From the NCBI GenBank assembly GCA_947034885.2, contig OX344752.2:20359386-20423385 (forward strand): DNA of 64,000 nt, given 5' to 3'. This document shows positions 10,226-22,910 of this stretch, piece after piece (position 1 is the first letter of the stretch; each line of letters begins with the position of its first letter). The position numbers were made by a program, and so were the translations under genes. The notes under the pieces were generated by a model. The model did no database searches. It was not told the DNA's origin and worked only from the letters and a program-made list of their open reading frames with translations. The stretch comes from Thuidium tamariscinum. Its lineage: Eukaryota > Streptophyta > Bryopsida > Hypnales > Thuidiaceae.

Positions 10226-11440
10226 GACTTGAGTTTCTAAGGAGCAGCCCAAATTAAGCAAGGTCGTGTCAGCTAACGGAAGACGTTCAACGCATGCACA
10301 GCGTACCGATATGCACTGATGCACGGAATTCAATCCTCAGATTAGCATGCACGTAAGATTTTGGAGCAGAGAAGCCTTGACATAAAGAGGACATTCTCGC
10401 ATCCAGGAACAATCGCTTAAACTCTGGAGGACCAAGGATTCGTGGGATGTGAATTCCACTCATCTTGTGAAAAATTAAGTAGTGAGATACAACCGAATTC
10501 ACCACACAAGGTTAGACAAAGGAAGTACATAAAGATGAAAAGAAACTCAGTATGACCTCAAATTTGGCAAAAAGAAAGCACGGAACACGTGGTGTGACAA
10601 AGGTAGAAATTCAACTCATGCATACCGACGTCCCCAGCTTCTCCTGGTCACCAAAATCCAATCTTCAGGTAGGCATACAATCGAAGTTCTCAAAGATTAT
10701 GACGTATACAGTCTCGATGTATAGAGATGCTTCAAACGGGCAGAATCCAACATATTCGCCTCCAATGCACCAAGGATTCGTGGGTCTTGAATTATCAATT
10801 CATAGAGAAAAGTGTCATTGACCCTTGGACATCGATTCGGATTTCAATGGATGACAGAGAATCTTTGTAGGACGAAAATGCAACTGTAGTATTGAGAGGA
10901 AAGGGTGACCTTCTACAGTGCTTTGGCTTCCAATGAGTGTTTTGGGATTTTTTAGAACTATTGGTTCCCACGGTATCAAAGTGAATAATTTCACGGTCAC
11001 CAGGACTCGTCCTTCAAGGGTTAAGATGCGGCCAAATTTTATGAAGCCAGAATCAGTAAAGGACATTGCATGTGCTATCGGAAATGACAAAAGCATATTT
11101 GCCGGAGTTGCTCTCGTGCTCTAGCAATCACTAGCTTTCCACGTAAAGACCTACCCAAATTTCCTCACATGCACTGCAAATGTGGCTTCTGTCAATCCAA
11201 GGTCTCCTTCCCCCTTTGGTTTGGGGACAATAAATAAAATCTGACAATCCCATGTGGGGACTACAGAACATACATGAGGCCCAATTTGGGCCTTTTCGTC
11301 CAAACAGTCCAGGTCAAAATTGATTTACATTTAGGACGGGGACTAAAACGATGTTCAAGGTACATGAACTCTTGTCCAATAACCAATGATTATACAATAT
11401 GCTGGCTAGTGCCAATTCAGCACACTCGGCCATCAGTATC
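10226..11440. other. Convergent intergenic region
   Basis: This holds the 3' sides of the methyltransferase and ORC1. No gene is seen. The stretch 11046-11300 shares blocks (AATCAGTAAAG; ATGAGGCCCAATTTGGG) in the same order with 15694-15810 inside ORC1 intron 5, so a diverged repeat is present in both places. Confidence 0.55.
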
Positions 11441-14400
11441 TCATAGATACTTCGCCAACCATGTTAGCTCCTTGTCGTCCTTGAGAGCAAATTGTACATC
11501 GTCACTGCACAGATCAAAACCGAGTTAAGCAAAAAGACCTCTTTTTCTCAAACAGAGTCACAGCAGGTAGAATGAACTGATCGCATGACGAAATCAAGAT
11601 CCGGTATTGAATAAGACAGGAAAGGGGATCAACCAGGGAAAGTTAAGTTGCAATTTCTGATGGCGATGGCGTATGGCAGGCTCACATAACAGTAGTCTAG
11701 AAGCTCCCAGTTTGCACCTGTTGAAAGGAATAGTCAGAAACGATTGTTCAGTGTTTCCATCTTCTGATCTTCGACAGGTGATTGAAATGGTAAGAAGAAC
11801 GCCCAAGGAAAACTTGGATTGCCTGATGAGATTCTTTCCAACGACTGGCCCATGAAAATGTGCTCTTAAGGCACCCATAATTGCCTCTGACTAAAATAGT
11901 CACCCTTGGACACAGGGGATGCATTGATTAGGAGGATTTAGGGTAATTGAACAAATGTGAATCATTTGAGCAGGGAACACATTGCCCCTCAACATCTTTT
12001 TCAGGGTTTTAGTTTTACGTCTCAACCAACAAAAAACTTCTAATCTTCATAACTACTGCGCACAACTTCCAGACAACGAGTTCTTGGGATGTTGAAACCC
12101 TCTCATTTGTTAGCAAGAACATATCAAAATTTGATGAGCCTAACGCAAAAAGTGGCAATTTCCGAGTCCCTCTATTAACAAAGCCCTAAGTCGAGCATAC
12201 GGTAAACTTTGGATTTCTACTCGCTACAGAATACAGAACTAGAAGTCTTACCCGAGGGTGAGAATTGAATCTTCACCAGGACAGCTCTCATTATGCGTCA
12301 CACAAAGGCGAGTAAATGAAGCTACAACCTGCAACAAGGCCACGCAATCATAAAGTCCTTCAAAGGCAGCAAGCAGGGATTAACTATTACGATCAAATTT
12401 ATAGAGAGGATTCACAATAACGACTACCAATTCTACTAGCTCACCTTCTCAAATGTGGTTTCCACCATAGTAGTTCTGTGTTGCTCGATCACCATGGCTA
12501 CAAGAAAGATCTTGGAGTATCTTGAGCATCTTTTCATAAACTGCATATTACCAAAGAGCGAAAAAAATTCAAAACTAGATTAACGATAGCCAATGTGAAT
12601 AAATTGGGCATTAGCAATTTGACCTGTTTAATACTACTGTAGCACTCCTAAGGCAGGGTGCACACGATCCACACAATCTATGCCACTTGCAAATTGATCC
12701 TTTCCTCCAGATCAAGTGTATCGAGAGAGGAGACTCTGAGAATTAACCACTTAGCGCCACAAATGCCCAAAATGGATATCATGCTTATTTCGGTGTTTTC
12801 GACAGGACAAAATGGGGACTTCCTTTGTTCGATTTATTTTTACCCAAATGCATAGTTCTTGAATGATTCCAGTGATATGAATTTGAGCCCTATCTGTATT
12901 ACGTTCTTCACTATACGATCAATCAAATAGGTCATTCAATACCACGAAATCTCTGTCCTTCTGGTTTATGCACTGTGCGATGATCTTCTACCTGAATATG
13001 GGGCGCCTGAAACATCTCTGCAATGGCTGCCTCAATGTCACTCATGCCAATCAGTTGGCTAGCCGTTTGCGGTATTGTGGTACCTCCTTGAAGAGATTCT
13101 GAAACAGATGGTGGAGTCGGTTCAGTGGTCATAAAACTTGTACTCGGAGGGTGTATCCGAAGCTCAGTGATCTCTGCTGCCCTTCTGCAGAGCTCCAAGG
13201 CTCTTCGGGCATCTCCCGATACTGCTGCAACCTGAATGTACAAAAAGGTGAGGAGCTAGTAAAATACCCGGCGATACTGGATGCCTATCTTAGCACAGAG
13301 TACAAGCACTACAAATAAATAATGACATTTCTTTTTCCTCGCTAAAATTAACCACACCCTCGATACACATGCTTCGGTAGAGAAAAGCTGGAGTTCGGTG
13401 CTGCAAGTAAGAAGAGGATAATAACCAACCTTGCGAGATGCAAACTCAACAGCTTGCTTATCGAAAGCAGGAATCCCCTCCAAACGTGTAGCTAATATCT
13501 GCTGAAGTTGAGTGTGAGAGTAAGGACCGAAAGATATCCTATGGAGCCCTAGCCGACTGGCGATTCGAGGCAGCATCCGCTCAGGCAAGTCCATCGTGTT
13601 CGCAATACCTGTTGCAAGTACATTCTTTAAATATTCAAATAGTACATCATTACACAATTATCTCCTTGTTGGTAAGACGTAATCCACAGGCCCCACTCAA
13701 ACCAAGCAGTAATTTTAGATACCAGGAATCAACTACTGACTGTCTGCACTCCACGTCAGCTAATTATGCCCATATCAACGGTGTGAAGAGCAAAATCCAC
13801 GCGTACCATCCAAGTAGCGGACGAAAGCTAAATTGGGACCTTTCATTTGTTATGTTCCCGGTGCGGGCATGCAATAGTTAGTTAACTTCTAACTACCTAA
13901 TGGTCCTTCACACCCCACGGTTGGGGTAGGCTAAGCCAAAGAAAGTAGAGAACTGTGAAAGAAAAAGTTCAAACAAACCCAAGATAGAGGAAAGCCAGAA
14001 TTAGACTAAGCATAGGAGAATTAGAGCTTAAGACTACTCTTAGCTTAAATGTAGCATACAATTGATCCAAAACCGAGAAAAACTTTGGACGGATTGGCTA
14101 CATATAAGTGGAACTGTTAATAATTGATAGGCACCGGGGAAAGTAATGACGGAAACCGAGCGAGATCTTACCGATTACTATGAGGCGCGAGTTGGCACGG
14201 CTTGGCCAGTCAAAGAGATTGTAAAGAACCTACAAAGCAAGCAAGCATGTAAATAAGCTACACAGCACCAGAAGGAAAACTGAAATACGAGGTTGCTAAA
14301 TCATTAAGTCCAGTGCAAGAAAAGTTGTCAAAGTCATGTACCGATTGACTGCGCGTGACCAGAAGATCAAGCTCATCGACCAAGAGAATGCAAGGGCGGG

Positions 14401-17400
14401 CATGCAGGCCCTGAAGGGGCTTGCCATTTGAGAATCGTGCATCAAGAAATTGTAGAGCTCGCCTCCAGCCACAGTGTTGACCAGTCAACGCTTCATGAAG
14501 CACCTGCACACGTATCATACATAACCCACAGGCATGGGATTGTGAGAACATCTAATCATGGAGTCCCTAAACCGCAAGTACTGAGCGGAACATTTTAAGT
14601 CGTGTGTCTGACAATGCACATGACAACATCATTTGATGGATATATGACTATATCTGGATAATGTAGGTAGAATTTCCAGTTACACCCCAAGAACTGCTCT
14701 TCCAAATGAGATTGACAGAGGAGACAGGCCGAAGTCTTACTGAAGGTGCTCCTGATCATGAATAATGAAGTATTAATTCTGAACTGTAAAAATTGAGAAA
14801 TGTAGAACACATGAATCAGCTGCGCAGGCAACCAAGCATAGAAGACTGAAAAGATCGAGGCATACAGTGTAAGCATGCTCGGGAGAAGGCAGACGAAGGC
14901 CATTTATCTCCACAAACCGATAAGGCGGCAGTTCGCCATTATCCACTTTAGTTCTTAGGCCCTTCATAACCTCCAACACTGTCGCAGTCTGCCATGACAA
15001 TGTCGATTGTTAGCTTCCAGAAGTCGTCCTCTTTTCGCTTTGCCGAGAATGAGTGACAGTTCAAACTAAACCCTCCAGTACTAACCTTGCCAGTGCCGGG
15101 TACGCCACTGATGTAGAGACAGCGCCCCAAGCAGTCCTCTCCTGCTGCTACTGCATCCTTTACAAATGCCTCAATCTCACTTTTCTCCCTGCACACAAAA
15201 TTGTTATTTGCTTCTTAAGTTTGAAAGCCAAGAGAGCTGCTGATGTTATAGGGCCAAGCTGAAAGCTATAGGATCTCTTATTAGACAAGCTTGGATATTC
15301 ATTGTTGAAATAAGAAACAGTTTGGAGAGATCGCATACTTGTCCCTGCAGGGCAATGTGGCTGGGGCAGCAGATAAGCCAAGAGCAGCCTTCGCTTTCTC
15401 AAGATCAGTTAAAGGTCTCTTCCGAGCACGAGGAACTAGCTTTGCACCAACACCTTCAATACGTCTGATGTGACCTTTCCGGACATTCTGATCATTAACA
15501 TACGAATTATATGCCATCCACCAACTGACCTTAAGGGACAGCACACACACCACCCCTACGCACTATACTAACAGCTATAGTGATTTCAGGCAATCTTTTG
15601 TCCCCTGAAGGACTAAGATTCATGGTTTGGAAATTGCCAATTTGATTGATTACATTGTAAGAAAGTTAGTTCCTATGGGGCAATTTCAATGTCCCCTGAA
15701 TCAGTAAAGAACGCTGCATGCATTATAAAGAAATGAAATTGACCAAAAGGAAGCTCAATTATGACCTACTCAGAACTGCTATAAAAAAATATGAGGCCCG
15801 ATTTGGGCTTCTTGGTACTTCAAAGGATCATGTTCCCAATGATTTCAACGAAGGACACACTCTAAGGAAGCCCGCAACAATGAAGTATGTGAAGCCTCTT
15901 TCAAAGAATTCAAGAATTTTGAGCATAACGATGAGAGAGATGTGCGAAAGACTTTACTTACAGCTGCTTTTGGAGTGACAGGACAACTTCTTGACTTTCC
16001 CTTGCTTCTGCTGCGTGGTTTACTGAATTCGTCATCAAATTCACTATCAAGGTCGTCGTCGTCATCATCACTCAAGTCGTGATGCTTTGTCCTACGGGCG
16101 GGATCGAAGCATTCATCCTCGCTGTCATCCAATTCGGACACCTGAAATTGCAGAACGAACAGTAGGCATCACAAAGAGGGTTGGGACTGTCATTCATACA
16201 GCAGATCAAAACCACCAAAATCATAAGAAATGACAGTTCAAGAGATGAAATAACTCACGTCATCAAATTCATCTGCAATGCGCTTGAAAGTTTGGTGCCG
16301 AAAGTCATACTCATGACCGCACATGAACACATCGTCACCTTCATGCCCAGATTTGGTGTACTCATCCGGTGTCATGACATAACAGTGTCGAAGTATTGTA
16401 TCCATCTGAAAATCCAGTCAAAAGTCACTAGGATATTTGGTACAAATCCTTGCTCAAATGGCAGTTAATCCCAGCAAACATCTGTAATCCATATGAGTTA
16501 CCTCGTTCTCATCAACGTGATTGGACCGAAAAAGCTCCCTCCGTCCGTGCCACTGTTGCCGTCCATCGGACGTCTCTTCAGGCAAGGCCCACCATCGGCC
16601 TTGAAAATGCAATGTGCCGTCCTTTTCTCGCCACATTCTGCAGAAATTCAGTATTACTTAGCTGCCACTGACATCCATTTAAGAGAATGCTGTCTTGATC
16701 TGGAACTCGGACAAAACATTGCACCATGCTCCTTCAAAACTTGAGATAGCGCTGAACATCGAGAATATATAGAAACGCGATGGCTAATCAGCATACTCAA
16801 GAACGACATTCCCAATTGAGGATAGTGATACTAGAAGGACATACTTCTCAATACGAGACGCCCACAGCTCTTCCGCCAGGAGTCTTTCACGAGCCGTCCT
16901 GCGTCTTCGCTTCTCACGAGGCAGACATTCCACCTATAATCTTTCTCTAGTTAGTACAGGAAAGATGAAACTCCCATGAGACCAAAATTAGGGTTTAGCC
17001 CCTAAGTGCCCAGATGGTCAGATGTGGCCGCTTCCATGTCTATGGGAGTATTAACAGAAATCATTAAGGAGGTAACCATATGTACCAATAGCAGAAGAAA
17101 TCATCCCCTACATTTTTGAACTACAGAGATATGTTTTGAAATCGGCTATTAGCTTTGACAGTGGACGTTCAAATTTTAGCGTGAGGTAAAAGCTCTATGC
17201 CAGGCAAACATGAGTTTCATCAATTCACTCTCTGGCAACGAGAAAATGGATCAAAAACTTGTAAATATACAAAACAATCTCTTGTCTAATGTAATGAAAG
17301 TAGCGAGGACAAAATTCTACAGCAACCTCGACTAACTAGAAAGACGGCCTCAGCAACAAACCAAGAAAAAAATGCCGCCTTACATTTTCGCCTCTTGCAA

Positions 17401-18244
17401 GGCCAGCACAAGTTGAACACATCCAGTCACCATCTGGAACTTCCTCCAATGGTGGATCCACGCAACGTAAATGGAACCCACCCAGGCACTCATCACATTC
17501 AATCATCGTCGCTTCACCACTCCGGCCACAAACCACGCAATCTTCCACTTCCACATCAGAATCGGACCATTGCTCTGCACTATCGCCATTCTCTACATTG
17601 TCTTTCATCCCTCTCCGCACATACACATCATCCCCAACCCGATACTCCACGCCTTCAAACACAATCTTCTTCACATACCGCCGCCCTTCTCTTTCTACCA
17701 AATCCCCACCACTTCTTCGCGTTGAGGTTCGGCTTCCTCTATGCCCTCCTTTCTTCAACTGAACTTGATCAAGAATCTTCCGAGGTCGTCCCCTACCTCT
17801 CTTCGGAGTTTCACTCAAACTCCGAGCTGCACTACGCGTTATCCGAGGCGACTTCCTAATCTCTAAAGCATCATCTCCAAAACCCCTGTCCTTCGCCTTC
17901 GCTTTCTTCGGAGTCAAGCTTGGAGTCGTAGCTGCAGGTTTCTTGGGAGTCGACCTAACTGAAGTATCAGCTACAGACTTCTTCGGAGTACATTGAGAGT
18001 TCGCTCTGTTCTCTTCGCTGAATAAACGTCGCGGCCTCACTCGTTCCGAAGTGGACACACACACAGGTGTGGGAGGCGTGAAGGTGGACGCCTTGGGACT
18101 GCATTTGGGAGTAATTGGAGCGCTCTGTGAAATCGCAGGGGATACTATTCCTTTAGCTGACCTCCCCCTTCCTTTCTTGACCTCCACTGCGACGCTCACC
18201 ATCCCGGGCGCCATCTCTTCCTTCCTGAGCGATGATGAAGTCAC
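11441..18244 (-). CDS. ORC1: Origin recognition complex subunit 1 (PHD-BAH-AAA+)
   Basis: Sixteen exons give 915 residues: 18244-17384, 16933-16845, 16637-16502, 16405-16259, 16141-15962, 15487-15339, 15188-15086, 14988-14866, 14503-14342, 14229-14172, 13608-13430, 13231-12992, 12540-12445, 12328-12252, 11717-11634, 11504-11441. ORC1 loads with the other ORC subunits on origins to license replication. The basic N-terminus (1-235) has many SP/TP sites and an AT-hook-like KRGRGRPRK. A PHD finger spans 236-279 and a BAH domain about 288-411, the plant ORC1 arrangement. A D/E-rich linker (about 412-440) precedes the ATPase: Walker A GVPGTGKT 549-556, Walker B ILLVDELD 635-642, sensor 1 N673, sensor 2 R738. 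A winged-helix C-terminus ends WLAKYL. All ATPase residues are intact. A later ATG (M11, at 18214) is a possible alternative start. Confidence 0.97.
16988..16996 (-). promoter_or_regulatory. Telo-box in ORC1 intron 1
   Basis: TTAGGGTTT lies in the first intron of ORC1, reading AAACCCTAA on the coding strand. Telo-boxes are common near the 5' ends of plant replication and ribosomal genes. Function here is inferred from the match only. Confidence 0.45.
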
Positions 18245-18489
18245 TCCACTCGCCTTAGCTCAACATTGATCTGCGCAAAACAAAAGCTCCACTATTTTCA
18301 ATGGAGCCCATTCAAACCAGATTCTCAGTGCGCACATGGTCGGATTGCAATGCAAGTTAGAGAAGTCATCGAGGCCGAGCTCAACGGATGCAATCGAAGG
18401 GGTGATTGCGATCAGATCGTGAGCTGCGAGAAGGAGAGATGTGCAGGTAGGGGAAAGGAAATCGTGAAGAGGAAGGATTTTATAGAGAC

Positions 18490-18512
18490 GCGCGGGAAGG
18501 AATGGCGGGAAA
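18490..18512 (-). promoter_or_regulatory. E2F-type sites upstream of ORC1
   Basis: TGGCGGGAAA at 18503-18512 reads TTTCCCGCCA on the coding strand, a textbook E2F/DP site, about 260 bases upstream of the ORC1 ATG. A second near-match (CTTCCCGCGC) overlaps 18490-18499. Plant ORC1 is a known E2F target, so S-phase control of this gene is a sound inference. Confidence 0.75.
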
Positions 18513-18619
18513 CGCTTCTGACGCCACGTCGGAGGATGTACCCGTTGCTTGTCGCGGGAATGCTGACAAGGTATGTGCCAGGTCAGGTAGTTTGGAGCAC
18601 AGTCATCCATGCAAGCTAG

Positions 18620-19978
18620 CCAGTATTTGACCCTACATAGAACTCTAAATGCCGAAGGCATCATATTTTGATTTTCATTAACCCTTGAAGGATGGACCGG
18701 TGGAAACCATACATTTTAATACCATGTGACATGACTTACTTTGAAAAAGTCAAATATATGTATTCGAAGTCAAAGTACTGTAGAAGATCTTCCCTTTCTA
18801 CCCCTAATATCGACGATGAAAAGTTGCATTTCTGTTATGGAAGGAAAGATTCTTTGTCATTAAGCAACACCAAACGTCTGGAGCATTGTTAAGGGTTAAA
18901 CTTCAAAGTTATATGAAATCTTACCACATATCCTAAACAGTGGTTGGACACCTCTCATTAATTAATTAGCACCCCCTTCTCAAAAAATTTACAAGCCATT
19001 GATTGTTTTTAAGAAAAAATACTTCTCTTTGAAATCACCGTTGATATCCTAAGAAATCACAAGTTGTTATTCTTGTGAGATTTAATCTAAATATGGATAC
19101 AGATCCAAAATGAATACTGGATATGGATATAGCACCATATATGAATACATAGTGAATATTAGATACAAATATAGGTTTAGATTTAGATATTAGATACAAA
19201 TATGGGTATAGATATGGATAATGGATACAGGATGAGTTGTCCCAAATCGTTTGTCAATTAAATTGGTTTCTAAAAATTACAAGAAGGGGGGAATGAAAAT
19301 TTAAATTTTAAATTTTTTTGGTAGTTTCTACCACTTTTTAAGACATTGTGTAACACATAGTGTCCTAAAAAGTGACAAAAAATGCCAAATCCAAATCCAA
19401 TGGTAATCTTTTGGTTGTTCTTTCAATAGTTGAATACTCTATAAAGTCTATTTTAAACACCAAAAAATCTAATCTCAAAAAAAATCATTCATAATTTTTT
19501 TATTCAAGATTTTGTACCATAGTATCTATAGCAAATTTTGATATTTTAACGTACAGATGAGTCTTAAATACACTAAATCATGAGGCAAAAATTACATTGG
19601 AAAAAAGTGCCAAAAAATTATTGAGTATAATTTAAATAATTTTTAAAAATAAAACAATCCAATATACCTTCAACAATCTACCTTTTAAGTTAACTTATGA
19701 ACATTTGAAATCAAAAACTATATGAAAATTGATATTTGAGTTTTTAAATGTCTTTAAGGTTTACAATATCCATTAAGGTTCAACCTTGAAACACTTAATC
19801 GACCTAAATATAGTTGATGAATGGCTTTTATAAGGATTTATATTATAATTTTTTATCCAATTATTTTGAAGGAGGGCTCAAACATATATTTTGAAATTGG
19901 AGATGAATATTGTCTCATTGGGGTATTTTTTACACTTCTTTTCTAAGGAGATGTTTGATCTAAACTTATTACTGGAAG
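18620..19978. other. AT-rich spacer with degenerate GATA-type repeats
   Basis: No gene is seen. Bases 19088-19235 hold loose repetition of GGATATGGATA and TAGATACAAATA words, a decayed low-complexity array. A short hairpin (CACTTTTTAAGACA and a near-complement) lies at about 19330-19376. Confidence 0.55.
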
Positions 19979-20113
19979 AAAAGCAAATTGCAGTGAACAA
20001 AAAATGTGGGCCAAATTTTGTTGACAGCATGTTTGTAAACACAAAATATGTGTTTACAAATGTGTCATCAACAAAATCTAGCCCATGTTTTTTGTTCACC
20101 GCAACTTGCTTTT
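19979..20113. repeat. Hairpin with 65-base arms
   Basis: The arms 19979-20043 and 20049-20113 are complementary at 54 of 65 positions around a 5-base loop. A transcript from either strand would fold into a long imperfect stem. It could be a decayed foldback transposon or a young small-RNA hairpin. Mirror-image open frames on both strands come from this symmetry. Confidence 0.7.
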
Positions 20114-20648
20114 CTTTTAATATATTACTATGCAATGTGTTTTAGCATCTTTTAGTTTCAGTTTTGATGCGAATTTCACTCACAAAAGTGATCTTTTTTA
20201 ATTTGAACTTTAATGATGAAATAAAGCTTATGAATTTTAGAAACATTCCTAAAATTCAAATTTTATTGCAATTTGAATTTTTTTCATTACCATAAAATAT
20301 TGTTTTTGTAATTTTAGAATGACACAACAAATATTTTGTACAATAATGTCCTAAACTATTATATACATATTTGGAGAGAGTTTCACATTTTGAAGTTATA
20401 TTTTTTAATTGATGTGAAATTTTTGCTTTTTAGTCAAATATTCACTATGACTTTTATTTATCTTAAAAAAATCTAAAATCATTGTACCTTATAGAAGACA
20501 AGTAATTATATCATTAGAAAATAAAATAAAATTTCAATTACAAATACTTGTAAAATAGGAGCATATAAAGGGATGAAGTTTGAAGTTTGAAGTTTCTAAA
20601 AAGTGGTCATATGGGGTCCATCTAAGATAAGAGGCTCAAAAAGCAATT

Positions 20649-21232
20649 ATTTAAGTGTTGGTGTGCCTTTTTCATGTATCTCTTGAGATGGAAATATTTT
20701 TAGTTTATTTTTCAATCAAAGAAAAATAGATGAGGGATCTAACACAAGTCATTTCATATCTTTTGAAGCATTATTGAATTAGTTATGAATTTTCAAACAC
20801 AATCTAGTCTAGGTCCCTATTTGTGATCATAGGCCCTTGGAAACCCATCTAAGCATAGTTTGAAAAAAAAACAAGGCTTATTCAAAAACTAGCATTGCAA
20901 CATGTATAAAGCAATAGAAATGGTTTCTAAAAGCATCCCTTTTTAAATCTGAAATGAATGCTTGAATTAATAATTATTTCAAATTTTTTTGATACTTATA
21001 AAAAGGTAGTTGAAAAACAAATTCTTATTTTGAATTAGATTAGTAAACACCTAGCCACTTAGTTAGAAATGAACTTAGCGTGGCTCTTAAACCATCCATT
21101 GAAGAAGTAAAAACAAATCTTATCAAGGTCCATTTTTATCCACAATTCATTTTCCCCCAATTCAAGTGTCCATTTCACAGCCCCTAGTCGACGGTTGAAA
21201 ATGCCTACTCAGTTTTAAAGCCCTCTCCTATA
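20649..21232. repeat. Dispersed repeat R, copy 1
   Basis: About 584 bases match 53050-53648 in the same orientation through nearly the whole length, with scattered substitutions and small indels. No coding frame spans it. A shorter, more diverged match (CATCTAACCCAAGTCGTTTC) lies at about 46710-46760. Class unknown. Confidence 0.75.
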
Positions 21233-21425
21233 TCAAGGTTAACCTTGTAAAGAAAAGACCTCTAACCAATGTACAACTTTGTCAAATATAATTAGATACA
21301 TGTCTTGGTTAATGCATTTTTTAGTTCTATAGAAATATAAAAAATCATTCATCAGCGACTACATGGCCTTTGAAGCATTTTGAGGTTAATTTTTGTTTCT
21401 TACTTTGGTGGATCAAAAACTTTGG

Positions 21426-22354
21426 TTAACCCCTAAAGGACCAATATGCAAAATTTGGCAACATAGCGATTTCGGATAAGTACATGTGAGTGGAGATTTT
21501 CATATTTTGGGCCCAAATTTTAATAGAAGGTGGGGATGAGGAATATCTTCGATGTGTACTAAAAATTAGTGCATTTGAAAATATGAGTAAAAAGTTATGG
21601 CCTAATATGTTATTTTTTTTGTAACTAGGCAATTTGGGTAGATTGGAAAAAATCACTTTTTTCATAAACAAAAATTTGAAATTGATTTTCATCACTTTTA
21701 TATGTAAAAAAAGCTTTGAATCATTCCATTTTGATCAATGAGTCAAAAGTTATGAGGTTTTTTGGTTTGCGGGTAATTATAGATTCTCTATTCTAAAATA
21801 AACTTTGAAGTCCTATATTTCACTCAATTTTCAATATTTAAAAAAACAAAAAATCATAGAATGTCGATTGTTTATTACAAGATTGCAACCATTGGGATTG
21901 GCATTTTTTAGTTTCATAGATAAATTCTTAATAATTTTGTATATTGAATCATTTGCTGTATCTTTTTGCTTGCTATTTTTTTCCTATATGTTGTACAATT
22001 CTAAACAATTTGAATTTTTTTAGGTAAGTACCTTACTTGGTCCCAAGAATGAATACAAAGAGGCACAAATGTTTTGGACAATTTTCCATATAATTTTTGC
22101 CTTTTGAAGTGCGGCTGCCCTGTTTTCCGCAAGGTGAAAAAATAGATTTTTGAGCATTAAAACGCATATATCATGCAATCTACATGGTGAAAAACTCTGA
22201 AATTTTTTGCACATGTTCAAAATCTGATTTACTACAAGGTCCTATGGTTACAATTTCAAAAAATGTTTTTAAGAAAAAAATTGATATTGGTACAGAAAAT
22301 GGCAGTTTTTGACCAATTTTGGAGTAGACATAGTTAAAGAACTTAAGGGGTTAA
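21426..22354 (-). mobile_element. TTAA-bounded element, copy A1
   Basis: It runs from TTAACCCCTAAAGGACC to AAGGGGTTAA. The interior resembles copies A2 and A3 in reverse orientation: a block near 22205-22250 (CTACAAGGTCCTATGGTT) is the complement of the AACCATAGGATCTTGTA-type block of the others. It is 929 bases long with no protein domain. Confidence 0.7.
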
Positions 22355-22910
22355 TGATGCGAAGAATTAGCAAATTTGTAGAATATTTTAATGATTACAG
22401 ATCAATGGAGAACAGTCTTTGTATTGATGGAGGCTACATGTGAGGAAATTTGAAGAGTATCCTATTAAAAAATTTAGTTAGTGTTATAAGGACAAAGTCT
22501 CAAGATACTTAATTGTTTGTTTAATTTAATAGTTATTGTACAATTTTTAGATATCAATAACAATTTTCTTTTAAATTGCTATTAAAAAATTTCAAAATCT
22601 TTCTTTATTAGAATTTGTATCATATATTGGTCATAATCTATACCTTATAATAGGCTCTTTGTTTGTTTTGTTTGTTTGTTTGTCACATTGAGACCTCTTG
22701 AACTATGCGCCCCCTAGTTGCACTCATGGTACCATCAAAAAGCTCTTGGCAAGGAGGGGTGCATAGGCTTTGGTGCATGGCATTCTAATCTATATTGAAA
22801 AAGTTGTGAATTTTTTAGTTATTTTTGGTTCTAAAAACTTAGAAAATTACTTTCACTTTGATTTTGGCTATAGCAATGGCATAGAGCACATAGTAGACTA
22901 AATCTATACC
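22355..22910. other. AT-rich spacer
   Basis: It contains a stretch around 22650-22790 (TTTGTTTGTTTGTCACATTGAGA ... CTTGGCAAGGA) that recurs at about 23850-23945, just after the next element, so A2 may sit inside a duplicated segment or two copies of another repeat. No gene is seen. Confidence 0.5.

Noticed and set aside
17395..17859. 154-codon plus-strand frame
   Set aside because: It is antisense to ORC1 exon 1, where the PHD finger is clear; its His/Ser/Pro-rich translation is an artefact of that.
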